A DNA stretch of 64,000 nt from positions 9,610,001-9,674,000 of the forward strand of contig NC_083536.1 of the NCBI RefSeq assembly GCF_032362555.1, given 5' to 3'. The translations under genes and the position numbers were made by a program. Below, in pieces: positions 1 through 9,597 of this stretch (positions are counted from its first letter, which is position 1; the number at the start of each line of letters is the position of its first letter). The stretch is from Amyelois transitella (lineage: Eukaryota; Arthropoda; Insecta; Lepidoptera; Pyralidae). A model generated the notes under the pieces. That model did not search any database, was not told the origin of the DNA, and saw only the letters and a list, made by a program, of their open reading frames with translations.

Positions 1-483
1 ACTTTTACAAAATATGTGTGGACATATCCTATAAAATCAAAAAACAAAAAATGTGTGACAAAAGCAATGTTTGAAATTGTATCTCGTTCAAAACGAAAAC
101 CTATAAATTTACAAACTGATTTAGGCAAAGAATTTTATAATGCTGCTTTTAATAAATTGTGTAAGAAATATGACATTAATCATTATTCCACTTACTCCAC
201 TAAAAAAGCTTCTATTGTGGAAAGAGTTATTCGTACAATAAAATGTAATCTTTACAAAATGTTTAGTTTGTATGGTTGTTATAAATGGTTAGGACCAAAT
301 TTAAATTCCGTTGTAGACAAATATAACAATACTACTCACCGTACTACTAAATTTAAACCAGTCGACGTAAATAAAGTAAACCAGATAGATGTTAGATGTA
401 AAATGTTGCGTGCACAAAAGCGAGTTTTATATCGCAAACCTAAGTTCCACGTTGGTGATAGTGTTCGGAAGAATGTATTACTA
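1..483 (+). pseudogene. Polinton integrase, C-terminal half of catalytic core (partial)
   Basis: An open frame runs from base 1 without a start, so the N-terminal zinc-binding region and first catalytic Asp lie outside the window. The second catalytic Asp is in QTDLGKEF (residue about 39 of the visible part) and the Glu in KASIVERV, with a spacing typical of a DD35E core. The NHYSTYSTKKASIVERV segment is characteristic of Polinton integrases rather than Ty3 or retroviral ones. The frame ends soon after FHVGDSVR, where a C-terminal SH3/chromo-like domain should begin; a Helitron-like repeat starts at about 484. The role would be insertion of the linear DNA element into the host genome. It is non-functional as it stands. 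Confidence 0.8.
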
Positions 484-939
484 TCTATATATATAAAACT
501 CTTCCGTTACTGAGTGACTGACTGACAGACAACGCACAGTCGAAACTACTGATCGTAGACAGCTGAAATTTGGAATGTAGGTTCCTTGGGATATGTAGGG
601 GAGCACTAAGAAAGGATTTTTGGAAATTCAACCCCCAAGGGGGGGAAAAGGGGTAAAAACGTTTCTATGAAAAATCTTATTCCTTGGGTTTATAAATTTG
701 AAACTTGGCATGAACACGTACATAGGCAAGTAAATATGTTTGACATTATAAGTTTTTTCAAACTACCCTCCAATCGTGATTTAGGGGGTGCGATTGGGTG
801 ACTGATTTATTAACGCACAGCCGAAACCGCTCAGTATAGGAGTCTGAGATTTTGAACAGAGGTTCCTTTAGTAACATAAGTGAGCACTAAGAAGGGATTT
901 TTGAAATGTCAACCCCCAAGGGGGGGAAACGGGATAAAC

Positions 940-1095
940 TGAGCCGGGGCTGCGGGAAAGTTCTAACGAGATACCGTGGCCCCGGAACGCAAAGGGCAAC
1001 TGAAGGAACGAGGTGGGTTTTAGTCAGTAAAAGTCTGACACTCCCTTCCGTTCCACCCAGAGCGGGAGAGGTCATTTGATGATTTCCCATCCTTA
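940..1095. repeat. Lepidopteran interspersed repeat (GTCAGTAAAAGTCTGACACTC type)
   Basis: A GC-richer block containing 'ttttagtcagtaaaagtctgacactc' and 'gcgggagaggtcatttgatgatttcccatcc', ending in an A-run at 1096. It resembles a short non-coding repeat frequent in lepidopteran genomes. The A-run suggests a retroposed copy. An open frame on the opposite strand here is not a gene. Confidence 0.5.
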
Positions 1096-1111
1096 AAAAA
1101 AAAGACTTTGT

Positions 1112-1880
1112 ATGAATATTATATTAAGAATATATAGTATTGAATCATACCTTCTTAATAGGAGTCAATATGTAGAAGTAAATAGTTTATGTTCAAAATC
1201 AAAGAATGAAGAGGTTCACAGATCTGAATCTAGAATAAATAGATTCGGAGTACCTCAAGGAAGCGTACTGGGGCCACTGCTGTTTCTAATTTATATCAAT
1301 GATCTTCCAAAATATATACGACATAAAATGGTTTTATTTGCTGACGACAGTACGGCCACAATCAAATGTGACAATACGAATGAATACGAATGTGACATAA
1401 ATAAAGTTTTAAATGATATTATAATGTGGTTAGACTCAAACAATCTAAAAATTAATTTGCAAAAAACTAAATTAATGCAGTTTCATCAAAGAAAATTACC
1501 ACCTAATCTGAATATAAATTATAATGGCTACAGGCTGGAGGAGGTACAAACAACAAAATTTCTAGGACTTTCGATTGACAGCAAATTAACATGGTCCTCT
1601 CACACTGAGCAAGTATGCAAAAAACTTTATAAAGCAGTATATGCTTTGTTCAAATTGTCAAAAAAAGTAAACATTGAAGTGGTATTAACTGCTTACCATG
1701 GTTTAGTTACACCTCATTTACGATACGGCGTTATTTTTTGGGGTAACTCGAGTGGTAATGACAAAGTTTTTAAGGCACAAAAAAGGTGTTTAAGATCGAT
1801 GTGCAATTTGCAAAGTACAGACAGTTGTGTACCGATATTTAAATCACTGAAATTATTGACATTTCCATGTATTTTTATAC
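1112..1880 (+). pseudogene. LINE A1 reverse transcriptase fragment, first part
   Basis: The conserved RT block FGVPQGSVLGPLLFLIYIND is followed by the catalytic motif LFADDST (YxDD variant FADD) and the thumb region ending LLTFPCIFI. The finger domain and endonuclease are missing (5' truncated). The frame then runs into a Helitron at 1880. The protein order resumes at 3971 (LELCIFVKLN...). The role of the intact protein would be reverse transcription primed at the genomic target site. It cannot be functional here. Confidence 0.85.
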
Positions 1881-2149
1881 TAGCTGTGCCCGCGACTTCG
1901 TCCGCGTGAAATAGTTATTTTGTGCATCATTGAAGCCCTGAAGGAGGAATAATTTTTCCCGTTTTTTTCACATTTTTCATTATTTCTTCGCTCCTAATAG
2001 TTGCAGCGTGATAATATATAGCCTTAAGTCTTCCTCGATAAATGCTCTATTAGACACAAAAAGAATTTTTTAATTCGAACCAGTAATTCCTGAGATTAGC
2101 GCGTTCAAACAAACAAACAAATTCTTCAGCTTTATAATATTAGTATAGA
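1880..2149 (-). mobile_element. Short non-autonomous Helitron
   Basis: Read on the - strand it starts TCTATACTAATATTATAAAG and ends GCGGACGAAGTCGCGGGCACAGCTAG, and it is flanked by A (left) and T (right) on the + strand. The internal 'acaaacaaacaaa' run and 'tgagattagcgcgtt' are shared with the copy at 10,991-11,644. It carries no coding capacity and interrupts the LINE A1 reverse transcriptase. Confidence 0.65.
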
Positions 2150-2289
2150 TTATGCAAAAAAATTGATGTACCTACGTGAGTGCGTGTTTGAGGATGCTAT
2201 TCAATCACGAAAATTCTACTGGATGGATTTTGATGAAACTTACGTACACGGGAAGAATAATGCCTGGAATAGAACATAGTTTATTTTTC

Positions 2290-2571
2290 TTACAAAAGTC
2301 CCCGGGACTTTGCCGGGGGCGCAGCTGTTAAAAAACAAATAAATTCTAAAGACAAAAAAAGGAAATTATAATAATGGAAAGTTAAAGTATCTCTTTGTAT
2401 ACAACATTTGCTATCTTGCCCATTTGCTATTTGCCCTGTCACAGCTGGTGACCCGCGGAAAGCGACGTAGAGCTGTCCGTGTGAGAAGCAATTCGTCCTG
2501 AGGTCGACTCCGGCTGCTCCAAGCGTTTGACCTTGCAATTTGTTAATTGTCATCGCGAAACATATAGCCAC
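2290..2571 (-). pseudogene. Helitron Pif1-like helicase, C-terminal fragment
   Basis: The segment AICFAMTINKLQGQTLGAAGVD matches the Pif1/RecD helicase motif around 'FAMTINKxQGQT', and FSHGQLYVAFRG matches the last helicase motif 'SHGQLYVAxSR'. Known: the helicase domain of Helitron Rep/Hel proteins ends this way. The rest of the protein is absent and the frame decays after SPAVTGQIANG. It lies on the same strand as the adjacent Helitron termini, so it is probably debris of an autonomous copy. Confidence 0.7.
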
Positions 2572-2829
2572 TGTAAGCTGAACACGCTTAAATTGAAATG
2601 GAAAGTTGTTGGGAATGAGGGGAATGCGTGGTATAAAAACAATTTCACCAGCTGCACAACCAGTAAGAATTTTAGCTTCTATAATATTGTTATGAAGCGA
2701 AAATGTATTGTGAGGGCAATGTTAAAATATTAAGGGTTTTGAAAAAATCTCTAAGTGAATCTGTTTGTTTTAAGCCGTAGATAGCTCGAATTGCCCTTTT
2801 TTTTGTAAACTATAATAATACTTTTAATT

Positions 2830-3185
2830 CTCATGTGGCGCCATCTCGTATCGGGTAGTCAAAAAATAAATATCTAAACCACGGGAACTAAATCAATGGT
2901 GAAACGGTAAGTATTGGCGTTACTACATTGTGTGTTATTAATCTTGAGCGATGCATTGTCGCCGATGCGGGGCGCGTCAAACTACCTACATAAAAAAAAT
3001 CTTCTCAAAGATGTGGTGAAACGGTAAGTACTGGCGAAACTAAATCAATGAAAAAAAGAATTTCTAATAAATTGAAAATTTTGCCAACGGCTACAATCGT
3101 GTTATTTCTTAAATTCTCATGAGGCGCCATCTCGTATCGGGTGGGGAAAAAAATAAATGTCTAAACCACGGGAACTTAATCAAAA
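2830..3185. repeat. Direct repeats around GGCGCCATCTCGTATCGGGT
   Basis: The block 'ggcgccatctcgtatcgggt' followed by 'aaataaatatctaaaccacgggaact' occurs at about 2836 and again at about 3123. A second motif, 'ggtgaaacggtaagta', occurs at about 2899 and 3013. The two copies differ at several positions. No coding frame is associated; this looks like rearranged repeat DNA inside the LINE A1 interruption. Confidence 0.55.
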
Positions 3186-3250
3186 AACAAAGCATAATGA
3201 ATTAAATCAATAAAATGCTATTTTTTTAATCATCATTATAAATATGATAA

Positions 3251-3454
3251 TTAATTATTTATAGCTTTTTATATCGATTCAAAAATGACGATGTTCCATA
3301 CAAACTTGCACCCCCTAATTCATCCCCTTGGGATAGAATTTCAGGATAAAAAGTAGCCTATATTCTAATCCAGGTTAATAGCTATATCTGTGCCGAATTT
3401 CGTTCAAATCCGTTCGGTAGATTTTGCGTGATGCGCGTACAAACATACAGACAG

Positions 3455-3488
<34 letters not shown>

Positions 3489-3814
3489 AAAAATTCTAAA
3501 AAAAATTGTTTTGACTTCTATTGACCCTAGAAAGACCCCTTATATTTTTTTTTCTTAAATATCTTCAATGTACAGACAAATTTCAGTTACAGTTTTATTA
3601 TATGTATGGATTAATTATTTATAGCTTTTTATATCGATTCAAAAATGACGATGTTCCATACAAACTTGCACCCCCTAATTCATCCCCTTGGGATAGAATT
3701 TCAGGATAAAAAGTAGCCTATATTCTAATCCAGGTTAATAGCTATATCTGTGCCGAATTTCGTTTAAATCCGTTCGGTAGATTTTGCGTGATGCGCGTAC
3801 AAACATACAGACAG

Positions 3815-3848
<34 letters not shown>

Positions 3849-3970
3849 AAAAATTCTAAAAAAAATTGTTTTGACTTCTATTGACCCTAGAAAGACCCCT
3901 TATATTTTTTTTTCTTAAATATCTTCAATGTACAGACAAATTTCAGTTACAGTTTTATTATATGTATGGA
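3251..3970. repeat. Exact-period tandem duplication, two 360-bp units with (CAGA)n
   Basis: Units 3251-3610 and 3611-3970 both begin TTAATTATTTATAGC and end TATGTATGGA. I saw only one substitution (cgttcaaatcc versus cgtttaaatcc). Each unit contains the lepidopteran 'ggataaaaagtagcctat' and 'ccgttcggtagattttgcgtgatgcg' sequence followed by a CAGA/CGGA microsatellite. Near identity implies a recent duplication, or slippage in an interspersed repeat that has a CAGA tract. Confidence 0.85.
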
Positions 3971-4279
3971 TATGGATTAGAATTATGTATTTTTGTGAAA
4001 TTGAATTCGAATTTATTTAAAAAACTTTCCGACATTAGGATGAGGGTAGATCACATCAGACCCCAATACAAATATTAGTTGGTAACTGGTGGATTTAAAA
4101 CTGCCATGATGAATAAAAATGTTATCAGAATGGCTCCCATAATTTTTAATAAAATACCCGACAACATTAAAATTCTCGATATTGTGACATTTAAAAATAA
4201 ATTGAAATCATTTTTGACAGACAGATGCTATTATAATATAAATGACTTTCTAAATGACGATTTAAAGGACTGGAATTAG
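3971..4279 (+). pseudogene. LINE A1 reverse transcriptase, C-terminal remainder
   Basis: It continues the interrupted RT with LELCIFVKLNSNLFKK, then a stop at about 4076 and a re-opened frame ending IFNKIPDNIKI...LNDDLKDWN. The IFNKIPxxIK block near the end is conserved in this LINE group and also occurs at about 20,840 in the related copy. It shows a nonsense or frame change at 4076-4082. Confidence 0.75.
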
Positions 4280-4515
4280 CCACTTTGACGAATTACTTTG
4301 GGATATATTTGTATGTGTTTTTTTTTTCTTTTTTTATGGTTTGGAAGCAATTAGTTTTTTTTGTTTTTTTTTTTAATTTAGAGACTAAGTACCTTAATTA
4401 TTGTACGTCTATTATAGACAGGCCACAGTGACACCTTACATGTTTATCATTTTTATATCTTTTATACCTGTGTACCACAATAAATATTTTTGAATTTGAA
4501 TTTGAATTTGAATAT

Positions 4516-5400
4516 GACAACTTTCAGTCGTCTCTTTAACATACATAATAACATACATAATTATGTACATACATGCATAACATTAATAACATCACGCCTT
4601 TAAATCCCTATTATGTGTTAACACTACCCATACAAACAGCTACGAAATTTGTCCGCGTCCATTTTCACCTAAATTCTTAACGTTAATGAGATTTACTTTT
4701 TATTATCAGGTCAACCTAATAGCCTCACATGTACGTATAACTTCGTAAGAATTTTCTTTCAACTCCTAACCGTTGAGGAGTTGTACCTTCCATCATCAGC
4801 TCATTCACATGGGATGATGACTATCAGACGCAAATACTTAAACAGATCTATGAAATTGTCAAAAACGTAATTGCCTGTAAATTTGAGGTTTGCCCTTGAT
4901 TTCCCTGGAATACCATCATCAGATCCTGACTAGGTAACAACGGGACCAACTTGAAAGTATACTCTACCGAACAAAAAAAGAATCACGTAAATCGGTCCAT
5001 AAATCGCGGCGTAATCGATATGCATAAATAAAACACCCGAATTTTATTTTCTATTAACTATCACGAGTTGTCTCGATGCTCGATAGATGGCGTTGGCATC
5101 GAGATAGATCGCGCTATGGTTTCGTTACCGTCATTTAGCTAGGTAGCGTAAAATATTTTAATTTATCGTGTAATTTTAGCAGCGCCCCTAGCGGACATAC
5201 GCGAAACTACATATTACACACTACAAATATTTTGATTTGAAATTATTATTTGTTTGATTCATTAACTTTTAACTTGACTTATTTAACTTATTTTACTCTC
5301 TATTTCAGTTAATTTTTGATTTGTTGATTAGATTTGATATTTTTGATAGTGATAGGTGTCGAAGGGCGAGAAGTCTTAAATATTGGTTAGTAAAAAATAC
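4516..5400. other. Non-coding spacer
   Basis: AT-rich sequence with short 'acatacat' runs near 4540-4580 and no open frame I can support. 'agatggcgttggcatcgagatagatcgcg' at about 5090 resembles scraps of interspersed repeats. Confidence 0.5.
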
Positions 5401-5409
5401 GTATCAGTT

Positions 5410-5535
5410 GCGGAAAGCAGGATGGCACTAAATAGGATGGGATGGGACAGGATAGGACTGGACGGGGCAGGACGGGACACAACAGGTTGGGACGGGACGG
5501 AACAGAACGAGAAGAGACGGGACAAGACGGGAGAA
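5410..5535. repeat. Degenerate GGGAC/GGGAT minisatellite
   Basis: A run of imperfect 5-10 bp units such as gggatggg, gacagg, ggacgg, gggac and aggacggg extends over about 120 bp. It is strongly purine-biased on the + strand, unlike the AT-rich surroundings. Confidence 0.7.
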
Positions 5536-5720
5536 GCCATATGAATTTAAACCAAATATAAACATAAAACAGCCCCGCACGATACTGGATAAAAAAATGG
5601 GTGAAATTTTATGGCGTATCCTTATAATATAAATACATTTGCGCGGGCGAAGCCGCGGGCAAAAGCTAGTTGTAATATAAAGTGAGCGTCATAATAAATA
5701 TCTTCATTTCAAGAATATCT

Positions 5721-6455
5721 ATGAAGAAGGGAAGAGGTATTTTAAATAACGTCATCAATAATTTACCTTTCGAACTACATATTCCTGGATATCAGTTTTG
5801 TGGACCAGGTACTAAACTTCAAAAATGATTATTAAGAGGTGAGCGAGGTATAAATAAATTGGATGAAGCTTGTATGTACCACGATATTGCATACAATAAT
5901 AAGGATTTAAACATTCGACATAAAGCAGATTTAGACTTTTTGAATATGGCTAAGAAAAGAATAAAATCGAAGAGTGCTGGAAAAGGAGAAAAATTGGCTT
6001 CATGGATTGTAAAAAATGCAATGAAAGCAAAACTCAAAGCTGGCGCTGGAGTTCGTTCATTTATGAAAGTAGTGAAAAATATACAATCTAAGCTTAAAAA
6101 TATTAAATCAAAGGACAAGCGTTCAACTATAAACTTTGCATATGCAACCGCAAAAAGACTATTTTCTAAAAATAACGGATCACGTACACGTTTACCACGA
6201 TGTATACCCATTCCTAAATGCGGAGGCTTTTTACCGCTCATTCCCATCTTTGCCGGTCTGTCAGCTTTAGGTTCACTTGCTGGTGGCGCGGCAGGTATAG
6301 CAAAGGCTGTTAATGATTACAAAGTAGCTCAGAAAAACTTTGAAGAGTCTAAACGACATAACAAGATGATGGAATCTGTTGCTTTAGGAAAGGCCTTGTA
6401 TATAAAACCATATAAAAAGGGAGCAGGATTATATCTAAGTCCTTCAAAAAACTGA
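5721..6455 (+). pseudogene. Polinton/adintovirus minor virion protein with phospholipase A2-like domain
   Basis: An ATG at 5721 opens a frame interrupted by a TGA at 5826 (codon 36) and continuing to 6455, 244 codons in all. Around the stop lie the calcium-loop signature CGPGT and the catalytic HD pair in ACMYHDIAY. These are the two hallmarks of parvovirus VP1-type PLA2, also present in adintovirus virion proteins. A very basic middle (KKRIKSKSAGKG, KLKNIKSKDKR) and a Gly/Ala-rich hydrophobic stretch (ALGSLAGGAAGIAKAV) follow. Known: such PLA2 domains help particles leave endosomes. The TGA may be a decayed CGA. This is the first gene of the capsid block, 41 bp upstream of the protease ATG. 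Confidence 0.75.
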
Positions 6456-6496
6456 AAAAGCGGCTACCCAGACGAGCACTAACCAATTTAGATATA

Positions 6497-6829
6497 ATGG
6501 AACATGCTATTGATATTCCTTACTTTCGCGGAGTGTATATGAGAGATACTCTTCCTCGGAAACCAAAAAAAATTGAGTGTGCTGTATTAAATTTAGATAG
6601 TTCTGACAATCCTGGAACACATTGGGTAGCCTACGTTAAATATATTAATTACTGTGAATATTTTGATAGTTTTGGTGATTTAAAACCACCATTGGAACTA
6701 GTAAATTATTTAAGTCCTTTAACTATAAATTATAATTATTTGCAATATAAATCTTATGGTACTATAAACTGCGGACACCTTTGTTTAAAGTTTTTAAAAG
6801 AATTTTGGAAACATCATTTGTATAAATAA
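6497..6829 (+). CDS. Adenain-like cysteine protease (Polinton PRO)
   Basis: A 110-residue frame. His42 (GTHWVAY), Asp57 (EYFDSFG) and Cys92 (INCGHLC) are arranged as the His-acid-Cys triad of adenovirus-type maturation proteases, family C5. The order is circularly permuted relative to papain, as that family requires. Polinton versions process capsid precursors. The first ATG is at 6497, but the frame is open upstream (RRALTNLDI before it), so the true start may be earlier or the N-terminus may overlap the PLA2 gene. At 110 residues it is short for the family. It sits between the PLA2 and penton genes, the usual Polinton context. No internal stop is seen. Confidence 0.8.
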   Translation: MEHAIDIPYFRGVYMRDTLPRKPKKIECAVLNLDSSDNPGTHWVAYVKYINYCEYFDSFGDLKPPLELVNYLSPLTINYNYLQYKSYGTINCGHLCLKFLKEFWKHHLYK

Positions 6830-6861
6830 TATAATAAAAATATATTTGTATCAGTATAATA

Positions 6862-7536
6862 ATGTCTTTCACTGTGTCAATAACAGGCAGAGGAGAATTT
6901 TTAACAACTAACTATTCTCCTACATTACAACTGAATGGAGAGTACGAATGTGGGCTTTTGTATTTTTCTACATTTAATTCTATACCTAACATAGACGCAA
7001 AAAATAACAAATTTTACTATGGAAAAGATGAAGTTATTGAAATTCCTGAAGGATCGTATGAGTTTCAAGATATTTGTGATTATCTGAAAAGTAACATAAA
7101 GAATGCAGCGTTGAAATTGGGTTGTAATAATAATACGTTAAAAACAAGAATTTTTTGTTCCAAAGATGTACACTTTAATAAAAATAATTCAATCGGAAAA
7201 ATATTAGGATTTAATAGAGAATCAATCAAAGCTAATATAAGTACTGAATCTCAGCATCCTGTCAGCATTTTAGCAACAACTATCGTACGCATCGAATGTG
7301 ATGTTATCAGCGGATCATTTATAAACGGAAAAGCAAGTCATATTATTTATGAATTTGTGCCTAACGTACCCCCTGGTTACAGAATTATTGAAATACCTAA
7401 GAATTTAATTTACTTTCCTGTCAATCAGAGCTCAATAAATTCACTCAATATAAGGTTGTTAGACGCAGAAAATAAGCAAATTAACTTACGCGGTGAAGAA
7501 GTACAGTTGTATTTGCACTTTAAACCAAAATGTTAA
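6862..7536 (+). CDS. Penton-like minor capsid protein (Polinton mCP)
   Basis: An intact 224-residue frame between the protease and the major capsid protein. It is beta-rich with alternating hydrophobic residues, contains a LQLNGEYECGLLYFSTFNSIPNI segment near the N-terminus, and ends VQLYLHFKPKC. Position, length and this N-terminal pattern fit the single jelly-roll penton homolog of Polintons and adintoviruses. No catalytic motif is expected. Its role would be the capsid five-fold vertex. The identification rests on gene order and overall character rather than a short signature; a structure prediction would settle it. Its stop overlaps the next small frame by a few bases. Confidence 0.65.
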   Translation: MSFTVSITGRGEFLTTNYSPTLQLNGEYECGLLYFSTFNSIPNIDAKNNKFYYGKDEVIEIPEGSYEFQDICDYLKSNIKNAALKLGCNNNTLKTRIFCSKDVHFNKNNSIGKILGFNRESIKANISTESQHPVSILATTIVRIECDVISGSFINGKASHIIYEFVPNVPPGYRIIEIPKNLIYFPVNQSSINSLNIRLLDAENKQINLRGEEVQLYLHFKPKC

Positions 7537-7643
7537 ATTTTCATAAAAACACCTTCACTCCTATTAAAAGACTCAGTCCTAAAGGATCACCTCACAAAGA
7601 AACATCGCTGCGATTAAAAAAAAAAACTAACAAAAAAAAATAA
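7530..7643 (+). CDS. Small basic peptide, possible DNA-condensing core protein
   Basis: A 37-codon frame whose ATG (7530) overlaps the terminal TGT-TAA of the penton gene. It has twelve Lys/Arg and a C-terminal cluster KKKTNKKK. Known: adenoviruses and some Polinton-like viruses encode tiny basic core peptides near the capsid genes. Inferred: a similar role, based only on charge, size and position. It could be a chance frame in an A-rich stretch, because the Lys codons are mostly AAA runs. Confidence 0.35.
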   Translation: MLNFHKNTFTPIKRLSPKGSPHKETSLRLKKKTNKKK

Positions 7644-7673
7644 AGACTTTTTAAGGCTACTAGGTTTGTTAAT

Positions 7674-8872
7674 ATGAACATTTTAAATATATGCCAACCC
7701 GCGTCTTATGACAATAGCATAGAAAGTTTTGAATATCATTCGTATAAGCCTTATGTATCAAGTTTTAACAAAAATGATGAAATACGGATACCGATTAATC
7801 AACAAGACTTGTATGTGTTGCCTGCACTCAGCTGTTTGTATATTGAGGGCCGAGTCGATGTGTATAAACAAAATAACGCTGGCAAAGAAAAAGTACCGAG
7901 TGTGCATTTCGTAAACAACCCTGTACTATTTCTATTTCAAGATATAAGATATGAACTAAATGGGATAGAAATAGATAAGATTAAAAATGCAGGTATTACC
8001 ACAACAATTAAATCTTATCTATCATTGAACGAAAATGAATCCAAAAGCGCAAAAGTTTGGGGTTGGTCATTACCTCTGATGGAGGATTTTCTGTGTATAT
8101 ACCGTTAAATAAAATATTAGGTTTTGCAGAAGATTATGAAAAAATCATAATGAACTGTAAACATGAATTAGTACTATTGAAAAGTAATACAAATCTCAAT
8201 TCCTTATTACTAAGTTCTGGAGAAATTGTCGATGATATAATTATAAATAAAATAGTTTGGCGAGTTCCTCATGTTCGAGTGTCGGACCGTGAAAGAATCA
8301 ATTTACTTAAACATTTAGAAAAAGATCGAGCGATAACCTTAGCGTTTCGTAACTGGGATTTGTATGAGTACCCATTGTTACCCAAAACCAGGAAACATAC
8401 TTGGTCCATTAAAACTTCATCACAGTTGGGGAAACCAAGATTTGTTATTATTGCTTTACAAACAAACCGTAAAAGTAATGCAACAATGTCGATGGCAGAG
8501 TTCGACCATTGTCATATTCGAGACGTGAGAGTATTTCTAAATTCTTCATATTATCCGTATGAAGGTTTAAATATTAGTTTCGCAGACAACAGATATTCAT
8601 TAATATATGAACAATACGCAAGATTTCATCAGTCTTATCATAGTCGCCGAGCGGAGCCGTTGATGGGATTAAAAGAATTTAGAGACATAGCTCCGTTATT
8701 TGTTATAGACTGTTCACGACAGCATGAAATGTTAAAGGGATCAATTGATGTGAGAGTTGAATTCGAATCTGACCAAGACATACCCGATCAAACGGCTGCA
8801 TATTGTCTGATACTAAACGATTGCATATTTGAATACAAGCCATTGAGCAATATTGTTAAGAAGTTACCATGA
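7674..8872 (+). pseudogene. Polinton major capsid protein (double jelly-roll), frameshifted
   Basis: Two overlapping frames make one protein of about 400 residues: 7674-8108, and a frame two bases out of phase that is open across 8057-8872. The switch is a one-base indel between about 8060 and 8085. The first part carries an SYDNSIESFEYHSYKPY segment and RIPINQQDLYVLPALSCLYIEG; the second includes VWRVPHVRVSD and a C-terminal LNDCIFEYKPLSN. These patterns, the length and the neighbours fit the Polinton hexon-like capsid protein. Its stop overlaps the next ATG (ATGA at 8869-8872), suggesting a compact polycistronic layout. A programmed shift is possible but simple decay is likelier. Confidence 0.7.
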
Positions 8873-9372
8873 ATGCTAATACAATAATCATAAAACAAGG
8901 GTTTAAGGATTTGAAAAATAATTTTATTGTTAAGGAATTTTCGATTGCAACTAAGGAATACACACAAACTTTCTTGGTTAAAGCACCTTATTCTTTTAAA
9001 ACTCTTTCTGTTGAAGAAAAAAAGCGAGTTCGATGGTTAGAAAATAATCGGGGACTACATTGGTATGAAGGGTTTATCGATTATCGAGAATTCCGGCGAG
9101 TTATAATTCCATATTTAAAAAGTAAAAATGTCTTAGTTAAAGGAAATGAGAAGATTGTATGGATTCAAGAGTTATGCAACGATTGTGAAATTATAGAACT
9201 GGGTGAAAAGGGTTGTCCTAAATTACTTAAATTATATGAGGATTATTGTGAGCAGAATAATCAGGTGTTAAATTGTGTTCATCATAAAAAAAGGTGTGCT
9301 TTGAAAAATGCACTCTGTTTAAAAAAGTGGTGTCAAGACAATTTTGTGTTTAATTCTTTATTTAAATTATAA
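8869..9372 (+). CDS. Conserved Polinton-associated protein of unknown function
   Basis: An intact 167-residue frame starting in a 4-bp ATGA overlap with the capsid gene. The N-terminus has IIKQGFKDLKNNFIVKEFSI, the middle WLENNRGLHWYEGFI, and the C-terminus a Cys/His-rich LNCVHHKKRCALKNALCLKKW. I associate this layout with a family found in insect Polinton-like contexts that may have an RNase-H or DEDD exonuclease-like fold. I cannot assign catalytic residues with confidence, and the C-terminal Cys/His cluster could equally bind zinc. It is cotranscribed with the capsid block if the overlap reflects one mRNA. No decay is seen. Confidence 0.5.
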   Translation: MNANTIIIKQGFKDLKNNFIVKEFSIATKEYTQTFLVKAPYSFKTLSVEEKKRVRWLENNRGLHWYEGFIDYREFRRVIIPYLKSKNVLVKGNEKIVWIQELCNDCEIIELGEKGCPKLLKLYEDYCEQNNQVLNCVHHKKRCALKNALCLKKWCQDNFVFNSLFKL

Positions 9373-9597
9373 TAAGATTTTTCGAATAATAAAAATATTT
9401 TACTGAATAAAATATACTGTGTTTTTTTAATTTATTTAGGTTATGGTTCCTAATTAAACTATAAAATAAAGGCACATATCTTTTAAATTTTACGTTTATT
9501 GATACTAGTCAAATAACACAAATCTGTAAAAAATAACACAATGACATGAAAACTGATAAAGGAAATTACATTAATTGACATACATTTATATATAATT

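Larger units (their letters stand above)
1105..4515 (+). mobile_element. 5'-truncated non-LTR retrotransposon (LINE A1)
   Basis: The reverse transcriptase C-terminal half starts at about 1112. It is interrupted at 1880 and resumes at about 3971 in the same protein order, followed by a stop at 4279, an untranslated region and a (GAATTT)n tail at about 4490-4515. The 5' truncation just upstream of the catalytic motif is typical of incomplete target-primed reverse transcription. It resembles the LINE at 14,445-24,343 but is not the same copy or subfamily: the tail repeat differs. Confidence 0.75.
484..5669 (+). mobile_element. Possible Helitron (TC...CTAG ends), carrying nested LINE and Helitron
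   Basis: The left junction reads A|TCTATATATATAAAAC at 483/484. The right junction reads GCGGGCAAAAGCTAG|T at 5669/5670, preceded by a GC-rich imperfect hairpin. TC start, hairpin, CTAG end and insertion between A and T are the Helitron hallmarks. 484-950 holds two related sub-blocks (about 510 and 800), each with a 'tgactga' motif, an 'acgcacag-cgaaac' motif and 'caacccccaaggggggg'. Most of the interior is younger insertion. The two ends could belong to different copies, so the full span is tentative. No replication initiator (Rep) gene is visible. Confidence 0.4.

Noticed and set aside
3440-3490. CRISPR-like or telomeric array of CAGA units
   Set aside because: Simple microsatellite with no spacers, part of a lepidopteran interspersed repeat; no CRISPR array is expected in an insect nucleus.
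5819-6247. 142-residue minus-strand frame
   Set aside because: Antisense of the PLA2-like virion gene, with composition explained by the Lys-rich sense protein.
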